Below are positions 36,741 through 45,100 of a DNA stretch of 64,000 nt, piece after piece. The stretch lies in contig OZ024787.1 of assembly GCA_964017065.1 (NCBI GenBank), positions 10,403,666-10,467,665 on the forward strand, read 5' to 3'. Below the pieces are notes generated by a model that did no database searches, was not told the origin of the DNA, and saw only the letters and a program-made list of their open reading frames with translations. The position numbers and the translations under genes are program-made. Source of the DNA: Haliclona indistincta. Taxonomy: Eukaryota > Porifera > Demospongiae > Haplosclerida > Chalinidae. The stretch's first letter is position 1. Every line of letters begins with the position of its first letter.

Positions 36741-37812
36741 AGGTAAGTGGATGGATGTACATGTTCTGGTAACGTACACATAGAGGGCTCCACTGACGAC
36801 TAGAGACCACTTGGGACCAAACACAGCCACAATAGAAACCGATGCCCAGTTGCCGACAGCAACCATGAAGTAAATAATAGCTCCACTGAAGCAGACAAAT
36901 GAAATCGTAAAACAAGGAAGCCTTTTGAGTATTTTCCACATCTTACCTATAGTAGCCAACTTTATCTGTGTGAATGATAGTAAGTAAAGGTCTTATAAAT
37001 ATACGAACAATTTTATAAACTTACTGGCTAGATCCTCGCTAAGTATTCCAGTAGCGTTGGGAGTATTCTGTATAGTACATGCAATGATAACCATAGTAAC
37101 ACATGAACAATGGTAGCAAATGATAAAAGGTTATCAATATTGCAGAGGCTAGCAATTTACTATGATTACGAAGCCACAAATGATACAGGGGATTGCAGGT
37201 TGCTTGACCAAACAATTTCCTGTTAGCGCATGCTCATAGCGTGTTTCTGTATACTAATTGTATAGATAACATACTGTGCACATGCGCTAGCAGCAAATGT
37301 TCAGTCAAGCAACTTGCAGTCCCCTGTATGAAACAATTCTGTAGGAAATTTTGCAATGCTAAAGTGAAAACCGAGTGTCACTGGTCTCTGATCATTTTTA
37401 ATTGTGTCAACAGAAAACATTAGTGCACCTCTGCTGCTAAACTTGTTATTGGTTCATTATTACAAAAGTCTAAAATAGTTCACTTCCTGTTTAATGTCAC
37501 TGGATGAGTTTAAGCGATTTACAACAACCAAAGCACTGTTTAATACATAAACACACATACATGCTGATAAACATGTATCACAGCTAGTGTTTATAGATAC
37601 TCACCTTATTACACGATGGAGCCAAATAGCCAGCAATTGTGAGGGTCTGTAATAGGGAGAGAGAGAGAGAGGTGGAGTTTGTTTGTCTCAGCAGAGCGTC
37701 AGAGCACCCCATTGACACAAACCTGGAGGAAACTGGACGTCTGAAAAGCTGAAAATACCAGCAGAAATCCAGTGCCAAGAATAAAAACGTTGATCCAGTT
37801 TTTTCGCTCCAT
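24356..37812 (-). CDS. MFSD11: MFSD11 / UNC93-like major facilitator membrane protein
   Basis: A multipass membrane protein of the UNC93/MFSD11 family; substrate unknown. At least 18 small exons match human MFSD11 in order. The start exon (ATG 37812) reads MERKNWINVFILGTGFLL...FSAFQTSSF. Then come TLTIAGYLAPS, NATGILSEDLA, GNWASVSIVAVFGPKWSL, a hydrophobic exon at 36538-36617, VLWTAQGQILIQN...GIFWFML (about 35826-35922), SLVCGSIYVTLYFYFS, a hydrophobic exon near 34770-34866, acidic and Ser-rich linker exons, VDAFKMMITTDMLLL..VYTG (33669-33736), YWAGVFGTVV, GIALFFIGLGEIS, YGREPIVFLGFLSHI (32450-32643), AFILGFGDACYNTQ (25888-25953), IYSIIGVLYS...SAPAMALYKFFQ, and a tail exon ending at 24356. 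The intron between 32449 and 25954 is 6.5 kb and contains genes on the opposite strand. The promoter is shared with the divergent oxygenase gene. Confidence 0.87.
25952..26122. repeat. GA-rich microsatellite at a transporter acceptor
   Basis: Imperfect (GA)n with GGGA units, about 170 bases. On the transporter sense strand it is a (CT)n tract ending in CTCTCTCTAG immediately before the exon encoding FILGFGDA. Confidence 0.9.
26757..29062 (+). CDS. Unrecognised six-exon gene nested in a transporter intron
   Basis: Exons at about 26757-26784, 26881-26916, 26978-27022, 27078-27256, 28576-28700 and 28835-29062 join without stops and with consistent phases (0,0,0,1,0). The protein is about 215 residues. 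It begins MGNLLGRE, so Gly2 could be N-myristoylated (inference), followed by VEGTINIDHDPP and an amphipathic stretch with VENAIPKVNLVKLKTRE. The fifth exon reads LFLMVGFQPQGQ..., with TSNRAYVLYSCSDQVIAT. The last is acidic and hydrophilic and ends LLSTFNLR. I do not recognise the family. Intron 4 holds the TTAA-flanked palindromic element. The gene lies wholly inside the 6.5-kb intron of the transporter, on the opposite strand. Confidence 0.6.
27547..28417. mobile_element. 871-bp palindromic element with TTAA at both ends
   Basis: Two arms of about 310 bases (27551-27862 and about 28103-28413) are almost perfect inverted copies, each starting GGTGGCGGGTGCGCATGAA and ending near TTCGATTCCTAAGTAA. 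About 240 bases of unrelated spacer lie between them. TTAA lies just outside both ends, the target duplication expected of piggyBac-type insertions, though the terminal bases do not match the usual piggyBac CCC start. No transposase is present. The two frames of about 100 codons in the arms are mirror images, not genes. A related solo end lies at 626. Confidence 0.8.
29550..32083 (+). CDS. Second unrecognised nested gene, incomplete model
   Basis: The best-supported part is the last exon, about 31840-32083: 82 open codons after an acceptor, including ILSTSSINRLTVKGL, LSIAVGNKDYHLAEDD and VINLVHTEEIDREMTD, then a stop. Upstream candidates are 31234-31400 (RHDIIELQPIVQLVQLLN), about 31540-31621 (TTYMLLTASLEHQLELN), 30763-30820 (TLTECNLDESSPHTINPS) and perhaps a GC-rich first exon at 29550 (MAADNPPHITVPRAAQL). 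The phases of the first two candidates do not join, so an exon is missing or the start is wrong. No family is recognised. It may also be a continuation of the gene ending at 29062. It lies inside the same transporter intron. Confidence 0.4.
30119..30212. repeat. Tandem repeat of about 30 bases, about three copies
   Basis: The unit CATGAGCAAGCGCTGTAATA followed by TGAGCAAAG occurs twice exactly, then in a shortened third copy. Confidence 0.8.
31072..31132. repeat. (GA)n microsatellite
   Basis: About 28 GA dinucleotides, nearly perfect, between candidate exons of the nested gene. It lies on the purine side of that gene, so it is not at an acceptor. Confidence 0.95.
32955..33660. repeat. (CACT)n/(CACC)n minisatellite in a transporter intron
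   Basis: About 700 bases of CACT and CACC units, with longer period-doubling blocks (TTCATTTCTCCCTCACTCAC recurs). On the transporter sense strand it is (GTGA)n starting a few bases after a donor, so each unit resembles the 5' splice-site consensus. Confidence 0.95.
34348..34540. repeat. 21-bp tandem repeat, about nine copies
   Basis: The unit CTCAATCGTGCTCAGTGTCGG repeats about nine times with few changes, in a transporter intron. Because 21 is divisible by three, several frames stay open across it; this is not evidence of coding. Confidence 0.95.
35935..36430. repeat. (GTGA)n minisatellite with a higher-order repeat in a transporter intron
   Basis: About 500 bases of GTGA/GTGT units. A longer unit of about 55 bases containing TGTGACATTGTGTGTGTGTG and AATCATAGAGTGAATGAG occurs three times. 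It lies between exons of the transporter and ends close to the acceptor before VLWTAQGQ. Confidence 0.95.
36615..36738. repeat. (GA)n microsatellite at a transporter acceptor
   Basis: About 60 dinucleotides. On the sense strand it is (CT)n ending CTCTCTAG directly before a transmembrane exon. Confidence 0.95.
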
Positions 37813-37928
37813 TTTCACTGTTTTACCGTTACGTTCCCTCCAGATTTGCAGAGGGAGGCGTAGTCACATGACAGCCGTAAATAGACTCAACATTCTAATT
37901 GCACGGAATGAATCTAATATTCTTCAAA
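37813..37928. promoter_or_regulatory. Bidirectional promoter region
   Basis: Only 116 bases separate the ATG of the transporter (minus, 37812) and that of the oxygenase (plus, 37929). Both must be driven from this segment or from within the genes. No TATA box stands out. Confidence 0.6.
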
Positions 37929-40229
37929 ATGGCGGAAACACCCAACAACAGAGATGCTGTTTTCAGCAGCCTCAGTGACGCTATTGAACGCGCCAAGACT
38001 GCTAATCTTCAAGAGGACGAAATTTTGAAATGTCTACTTCTGTTTCAAGAGCAAGCCAAGTTAAATGCTGTCACTCCGCGCGTGCAAAACTCGCCCAAGA
38101 TCTTCAACTGGTTACTGGGCCACATACTATGGGTCTTATACCGCCTATTTCCTTGTGCCCTCTGTATTGCGTCTCTGCTATACCCCACGTACTACTGGTA
38201 TATCGGGAGCCCTTGCCTGATACCTCAATACCTGCCAGTCGCCGAGTTCGCTATGCCTGTCATCAACTGCTCTTTCTGTCGAGGGCTCAACCAAGTCTCG
38301 GTAGTAAACAGCTCTGATATTACAGTGGACGACTTCATGACTCAGTACGCCTACTCCTCTCAGCCTCTTCTTATTAAAGGGGCTGCCTCGTCTTGGCCGG
38401 CTATCGAGAAATTCACCTATTCGTATTTCAAAGAATTGTACGTGAAGCGACCTGAGGCTGTAGTTGAAGACAAAGAGAACGGACAGTTCTTTGCGTACAG
38501 CTCAGGCATTCGTAACCTGGAGGAGTTCCTCAACCTGTCAACCGATGATGTCTCTAAAAAATGGTACATTGGATGGTGAGTGAAAAATATTTACACTTCA
38601 TCAAATGATTTTGTTAATGATCTTTCTCTTTGTGATAATTTCGCATTGACAACAGTTTGAGGTATAGAAGTTATCAATACAGATATTTCCCCAAATCAAC
38701 CACTTCCTTTTTTAAAGTACACTGTAGGCTTGGATACATAAAAATTAATGTGATATTTTAAGCATTATACAATCAAATTGTTATATTTTTTGTCATTGGT
38801 TGTGATGCAGTTGATGTTCTCATGCTCATAATTGTTTTAGATGTTTTGAACTACCGTATAGCGGGAAATTTTCGCGGAAGAAAATTTTCGCGAATTTCGC
38901 GAATTACAGGCTATTCGCGAAAATATTATCCGCAAATGTTTTGTTTTTTGTTGACAAAGATAGGGCAATAGCACTGATTCGCGAAAATATTATTCGCGAA
39001 ATGCTCTATCTCGTGCATTCGCGAAAATTTCCCGCTATACGGTATTTTATTGTTGATTTAATGCGGTTGTTTTGTTTTCAGGAGCTCAAATGATGAGGTT
39101 ATTGGGAAGGAACTGAGGAAGCATTTCAAGGAGCCGTCATTTCTTCCTCGTGCTTACTCCATGTCGTCTGTAGCTTGGATATTCATGGGATCACCTGGTC
39201 CTGGAGCTAGCTTACATGTGAGTAAGTGGGGTGGGATGAGTGAGTGAGTGTGTGGGTGGGTGAGTAGTGAGTGAGTGAGTTAGTGAGTGGGTGAGTGAGT
39301 AAAGGAGTGAGTGAGTGGATGGGTAGGTGAGTGAAGAGCGAGTGAGTGGCTGTGAGCAATTGTGTTCCTGGTCATATACTAGAGGAACACTAACTGTAGG
39401 CCCCCCTGATAGTTTATGTGGGATCGACTACTTCTTAGCTGGTTCCAGGATTGGTGGTTTGTGCACTGATGTGTTCGCTGCATGTTACAGTTGTGGGCAG
39501 CTGGCCAGTCACTCTGTTTAGATCAACTAGAAGCTGTCTCTGTTATTGATGCAATCGCTGGATGCAATCTTCTTTTTGTTGTTGTTGTAGATTGACTTCG
39601 TTGGTAACCCCTCCTGGCAGGCTCAGTTGTCTGGTACTAAGACGTGGTCACTGGTTCCCCCTCCTGAGTGCGAGCATTGCTGTTCATCGCTCAACATCAC
39701 TGTACATAGAGGAGACATTTGTAAGCCAACTCTCATTTTGCTCCAGATCAGCACAGTTTTGACATGTTTGATACTGTACTGTAGTCTAGCCTGAACACTA
39801 TACTGAATGAGATACCAGGATTGCTGTTGACAGACAATTGAATTACTTATTCAAACACATAAAAGCATAAAGTTACTACTGTAGTAGCAGATCTCCATTT
39901 CTCTCTCTCCCCCCTCTCTCCCTACCTCCCTCCCTCCCCCTATCCCTCCCCCTTCCCCTCTCTCTCTCCCTCCCTCCCTCCTCTCTCTCTCCCTCCCTCC
40001 CTCCTCTCTCTCTCCCTCCCTCCCTCCCTCTCTCACTCCCTCCCCCTCCCTCCCTCCTCTCTCCCTCCCTCCCTCCCTCCCTCTCTCCCTCCCCCCCCTC
40101 CCTCCCTCCCTCTCCCCCCCTCTCTCTCTCCCTCTCTCTCCAGTCGTGCTGGACACCAATGTGTGGTTCCATTCCACCTTCATCCATCCTGGCAACATGA
40201 GCATTACCATTGGAACAGAGTACCTGTAG
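37929..40229 (+). CDS. Membrane-anchored JmjC/cupin-8-like 2-oxoglutarate oxygenase
   Basis: Exons 37929-38575, 39082-39217, 39591-39720 and 40144-40229 join in phase (2,0,1) and end in a stop. The ATG at 37929 (AAAATGG context) is preferred over one seven codons upstream. A hydrophobic segment at about residues 75-105 (LPLY-free, containing LLGHILWVLYRLFP and LCIASLLYPTYYW) could anchor it as a type II membrane protein. The C-terminal half has cupin-8 features: QPLLIKGAASSWPA, WYIGWSSND, FMGSPGPGASLHIDF (HxD, split by an intron), WQAQLSGTKTWSLVPP, and WFHSTFIHPGNMSITIGTE with the likely second metal His. This fits an Fe(II)/2-oxoglutarate hydroxylase acting in the secretory pathway or at the membrane. 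The substrate is unknown. Confidence 0.72.
38852..39044. mobile_element. 193-bp MITE with TACCGTATAGCGGG termini
   Basis: The ends TACCGTATAGCGGGAAATTT and its inverse flank a short AT-rich core rich in TTCGCG/CGCGAA. Length, TA start and lack of coding capacity fit a MITE. It sits in the first intron of the oxygenase gene. A badly decayed relative may lie at about 34915-35045. Confidence 0.8.
39216..39345. repeat. (GTGA)n repeat starting at an oxygenase donor
   Basis: Degenerate GTGAGT/GTGGGT units begin at the 5' splice site after exon 2 and continue for about 125 bases on the sense strand. Confidence 0.85.
39897..40141. repeat. (CCCT)n/(CT)n tract at an oxygenase acceptor
   Basis: About 245 bases of almost pure pyrimidine on the sense strand, ending CTCTCTCTCCAG at the acceptor of the last exon. 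Confidence 0.95.
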
Positions 40230-40993
40230 AACTGTGACTAACCAGTACACAGCTGTATTATTTCATTGCTCATCAATTTTTCAGCACATGTACATACAGT
40301 AGACAGGTTTATTTCCTTCAAATTTTGAGCAATTTTTATTCAGCATTGGTAGTTGAACTAGACTTCTTGATGTGCGTGTGTACGTTTAGCACAGAATTTG
40401 TCTGGGGTGAATTACCAAAATACCACGAATTGAAACCGGAATAGAAACACTGGTATTTTTACGAATAAAATTTTGTAGAAAGAACCTTGAATTATCATTT
40501 CGGGCTAGAATAGCCTATAGCAACTGTGTGTACAGTCTTTTTTAGTTCACTTTGAACACGAGATTATTTCTCATTGCGTACACTGCGCTGCGTGCGGTTG
40601 TACCGCCCGTTTGCACAGGAAACATGTATGTTGAACCGAGTGTATACGCAATGTGGAATAGTCTCGTGTTCAAAGTGAACTGAAAAATACTGTAGTTTGA
40701 TTGAGGTTGCTACCCATTGGTCTAGCTAGTGGTGTGTCAACAGGAGCAGGTCTGTTTTTTGCACCACTTCGTGTTTACACACGTTCATTGAAAGTCATTA
40801 TTGTCTTCTTAATAGCATAGTTCTCATGCTCAAAGACCATAAAAGTGTGTAACTTTTTGATAATCTTATTAATTTTTTATACATGTAAGTTCATAGTTCA
40901 ATAATAATTACATTAAATTAATAATGATGAAGTGGTTTAGAATTAATGATTGATGGTGAAATACAGTGTCTAATGCCGGAAGTGCTGCAGATG
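40230..40993. other. Intergenic, convergent 3' flanks
   Basis: It lies between the oxygenase (+) and the sulfotransferase (-). It contains one hairpin element (40531-40694), listed separately. I see no gene. Confidence 0.5.
40531..40694. mobile_element. 164-bp hairpin MITE with TACAGT ends
   Basis: The arms TACAGTCTTTTTTAGTTCAC and TACAGTATTTTTCAGTTCAC (inverted) continue into TTTGAACACGAGA and ATTGCGTA...CAC, about 60 bases per arm, with a GC-rich loop. The TA-starting ends suggest a Tc1/mariner-type target (inference). Confidence 0.8.
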
Positions 40994-41992
40994 CTAAAAC
41001 CAGTCAAAATCGATTCCAGTTATGGAGCAAAAGCGTTTCATGTGAGGCTTGTAGAAGTCTCTTAACTTCTCGATGAGTTCTTTGTCAATCGATGGGTGCT
41101 TTCTGCCTTTGGACGGCCCAAGGCATGCTGTGGAAGCGTCTTTTTTAGCAGCACTGGACTTTGACTTCTTCTTCCAGCAGTAAAATCCCTTCTCTTCGTT
41201 GAAGACAAACATGGACTCCTTGTAAAACGGTTTTACCTCCAGGAATTCCTCTACTTTCTTCAGCTCCGAGAAAGGGTCTTTGATGAATTTGTCGCCATTG
41301 ACTACGTGTATTTGACTCTTATCAAAGTAACGTAGCCACCTCACATAGTGTACGTCATATAAGCTCACTCTTACGATGCTGGCTTTCTCTCTCACGTTAC
41401 CAACAGAGTCAAACACGGCTTCCGCAAAAGAGGGCTTTTTAGACTTCCCGAATCTTTTCTTTTTGGCGTTCAATTGAGTGTAGTCTGAAATTGTTCTCTC
41501 AACCGGATCTCGCACTATTAAGACCAACTTGATGCTTTTGTGAAATTCGAAGACTCTTTTCGGCACTGTTGGAACAACAAAGTATGCAGGTGTCTTCTCC
41601 ATTGTCAAAATTCCTCGGCCGGTGATCGGCATTCTTTCTTTGTACCATTGCAACCCTTTCTCGTAGGTGGAGTTTTTGTCAAAAAAGTGTGGCTCGCCAG
41701 AGACTGTCTGTATGCTGGGATGAATTTTTAGCATGTTCAGGAGAGCCCTGGTTCCACCTTTCTTCACACCGATGATTATGGCTCCGGGCAGTTTCCTGCT
41801 GGCTGGTTGCAGTTCGACGCTTTGGTGGATCTTAGTTGTGCTCGGTAGTGCTTGATGCCGTCTAAAGATGTGATACTCGGCGCCATAGAAGATACACAAG
41901 CCCAGAATCAGACCAGTGAAGACACCAAAAACACAAGCGCGATTTATGCTACAGCAGTACTTTTCTCTCCAGCTCGTCGTCGTGGTCTCCAT
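40994..41992 (-). CDS. Heparan sulfate glucosamine 3-O-sulfotransferase-like enzyme
   Basis: Intronless, 332 codons, type II membrane protein: a short cytosolic tail, a membrane segment at about residues 19-38 (CVFGVFTGLILGLCIFYGAE), a stem, then the sulfotransferase domain. Seen motifs are GAIIIGVKKGGTRALL (5' PAPS loop, with the catalytic Glu expected downstream), GEPHFFD, YKERMP, MEKTPAYF, LVLIVRDPVERTISDYTQ (3' PAPS site) and CLGPSKGRKHP near the C terminus. The last two Cys (in YCWKKK and CLGPSKG) match the conserved disulfide of this family. It would transfer sulfate to the 3-OH of glucosamine in Golgi heparan sulfate. Length and motif order fit HS3ST; which isoform is not resolvable. 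Confidence 0.9.
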   Translation of the reverse strand: METTTTSWREKYCCSINRACVFGVFTGLILGLCIFYGAEYHIFRRHQALPSTTKIHQSVELQPASRKLPGAIIIGVKKGGTRALLNMLKIHPSIQTVSGEPHFFDKNSTYEKGLQWYKERMPITGRGILTMEKTPAYFVVPTVPKRVFEFHKSIKLVLIVRDPVERTISDYTQLNAKKKRFGKSKKPSFAEAVFDSVGNVREKASIVRVSLYDVHYVRWLRYFDKSQIHVVNGDKFIKDPFSELKKVEEFLEVKPFYKESMFVFNEEKGFYCWKKKSKSSAAKKDASTACLGPSKGRKHPSIDKELIEKLRDFYKPHMKRFCSITGIDFDWF

Positions 41993-42186
41993 ATTCTTGG
42001 AAAGGAGAAACGTCCTCTCTACAGCGAGCAGTCCTGAACAGCAGCAGCAGCGCTAGCTAGCCTGACCACATCTGTGGGCATCCCAATCAACTTGTTCAGC
42101 CACGCCCACTGCAAATTGTTATTGGGCGTAACCCAGCTCAACGCCCTTGCCTGCTGCTTTGGTGCTGAAGCAAACCAAGAAGCGCC
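41993..42186. promoter_or_regulatory. Bidirectional promoter region
   Basis: 194 bases separate the sulfotransferase ATG (minus) from the espin-like ATG (plus). A CAGCAGCAGCAG run lies at about 42041. No other signal is claimed. Confidence 0.5.
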
Positions 42187-45100
42187 ATGAGCTTCGCCTC
42201 TCTTCGTCGCGTTCTTCGTACTGCGCGTAAAGGACTTTGTGTTACTTGTTCAAAGACCAAGTACCCTCAGCTGGAAGCCGCCGGAGCAGGCCATGTTGGC
42301 TGCTTGATCTACACACTCGAGACACTGGGAGGCGTAGTGAAAGATGATCATGGCGTAACAGCATTGCACGTAGCTGCCAGGAAAGGACAGATTCCCATTC
42401 TAATCTACCTAGCTGAAAATGGAATTATCAAGACTGTCCCTCGAGCTCGCAACGGAGCCAGCCCCGCCCACGATGCTGCAGGTACTGGCAATCTGGACTG
42501 TCTCCGATATCTTCTGAATCGAACCAAAGCCAGCCCAAACGACCTCGACAACAATGGTGCTACTCCCCTCCACTGGGCAGTGCAGAATGGTCACATGCAT
42601 GTAGTGCAATGGCTGGTAGTGGATGCCATGTCACGCATCGATGTAAAGACAAGGAATGGAGTCACACCGCTTCACCTAGCTGCGGCAAGGAACCATCTTG
42701 ATGTGCTCCGTTGGTTAGCAGCGTTCGTATTCCGTCACTATCAGCGTCCTATGCACTTGATAAACGCAAAGGACAAGAATGGGACGACACCATTCTATCA
42801 TGCTGCTCAGGCTGGTCACCTCGATGTCATTCGCTGGCTAGCAGAGAAAGGAGGTGGAGATCCAACTATCTACTCTTCAGATGGATTCGCTCCTCTACAC
42901 GCAGCGACACTGGCTGGTCATCTGGAGTGCGTGAAATATCTGTTTCAGTTTGGAACAGCCACTGCCCCCGGGGGGCTGAGAACCAATGAGGGATCAAGCG
43001 CGCTTCACCTTGCCGCCTCAGACGGTGAGCATGAGTACTGTAGCAGCCAAGCCACACACTCCTTTGGTTTGGCACAGTTTCATCGTGTCTAAACACCATC
43101 TTTCTTTAGATCTCCTGGACATTGCTACCTGGCTACTAGAGCAGAAGGAGTGCACGGGAATGGAGCGTGACTACTACCAATGTACCCCGATGCATGATGC
43201 AGCAGACGCTGGTAACCTCAAGTAAGAACATTGCACACTTATTCAGATATAACCTGTTATTTATTCTTTTTTTTGTTAGAATTTTGAAGCTGTTTTGTGA
43301 GAATGGTGTTGACTGCTCAGTCACTGATGTAGAGCATAATACTCCAATGGAGATGGCTCAGAGAGCCAAGCATCACAAGTGTGCTAACTATCTGAGAGCG
43401 CAGCAGAAGAAAGTACTCCAGAAGCGGAATTTAATCACCAACAGCAGCGCTGCTGTGAGCATTCATGAATTTAATGTGCGTGAACATAAAATGTTTCTCT
43501 TCTGTTAGCCTCACCAAAGACAGCACAAACTACAGCGACAGAGAACAACCCAAGCAGAAATGAGAGACAAATTCCGTCATGCTCCACCTCACAAACACAC
43601 GGTACTGTTGATTTCAAATAATTATGCATGAGTGGTTATTGTGAGCATAATCACGGGCACGATAACCTACTCACGAAGTGAAATGAAATTAACATTACTG
43701 TAATAATTATTGATACAGCTTGACCTTGCATCTCTCGTAACTTTAGGCAATGTCGTCTAGCGTTTATGATGACGAAGAAGATGATGATGGCATTGGACTA
43801 CGAGACACTGGTAGAACCACTGTTCCCCAAGATGAACTGAATGAGAGCACTGAGTGGGTGGTAAGTGCCCCTGGCTATTGAGCATTTTTCAAAGAACTTT
43901 AAAAATTATGTTTTTTTCAAAGACACTTCATGATCTCATGGATGAAGAAGAGATTGAGGAATTGAGTCAGGAAGATACTGAGAAGTCCAAGGCTGAGCAA
44001 AAACGAAAAGAATTCGAAGAGAAACTTGAAAGAGAAGCAAAAGAGCGACAAAGAAAGAAGCTTCAGGCACATCAAATGATGCAGGAAGCAGAGCAGGTGA
44101 GTAGTGTTGGTAGGTGCATGCAGAGTTGTACAAGTCTTGACTCCCCTATCGAAAACACTTTCAGTTTGTTTAGCAAATGATACCAAACCTGTACAGTGTT
44201 ATCTCCAGTGATTTTAGCAACAAGGTCATATAAACTCATGAATTTTGATAGTAAAATTTACATGATCAAAGCAGCAGAAACGTTTCACATTGGAGTAACA
44301 GTAAAATCCTTGTAATAACAAACAAAGTATCCAGTTTTGCACAGGACGCAAAAATTGAATAGATCGTCTGAAAATAATTTTGCTCTTACATCATTTTGAA
44401 AAAAATTTCCTTACCCTCATCTTTTTATTTTAACTATCACTATTTTGCAGGAGATACGCTATCGTCTGGAAGAAGAGCTGGAAGGAGATACTGAACTGGT
44501 TGACACTTTGGAGTCTCTGGAGTCAGCAGTTGAAGAGGGCCAAAGAGAACTGGCGGCTGCTCTTGGGACAAACAAGAAAGGAATGAAAAAATCTGATTCA
44601 GAGGTAAGAAACGTTAAAATTTTATCATTGTATTGAGACTGGTACATTTTAGCCGAAAGGACTAAGCAGGAAGGAGAAAGCACTCTCTGTCCCCGGCTCG
44701 GCTGACGCAGATCAATACAATGATGACTTGGAAAAGTAAGTCCACCTGGCATTGAACTTTTAAACAAAGCACAAAGGGTCTTTTGAACAGTTTGGGACTT
44801 TACAGCAGATGTTTAAACTTTTTATCTTTTGCTACAGTGAAGGCAAGAAAAGCCAGAAATGGTTTTCTAAGTTCATCAGTCGAAAAAGTACAAGTGCTCC
44901 TCAGGTCGGCATGCCCCAATCCAAGAGCTGGGACTCACTCAGTACCAAGACTCGCTCCAAGGACCACCTCGACAAAGACAGTATACCCACTCCCCCTCCA
45001 GTTCCATCACCAAGATTCCTCCTTGGGAAGATTCCAATGTCAAAGAAATCAAACGGCATGAATTTGAAAGAAGAGCTTCTTTCATCTCGCGGCAGAGAAG

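Noticed and set aside
39851..40250. Arg/Glu/Gly-rich minus-strand frames of about 120 codons
   Set aside because: Antisense of the pyrimidine tract before the last oxygenase exon; no splice or family support.
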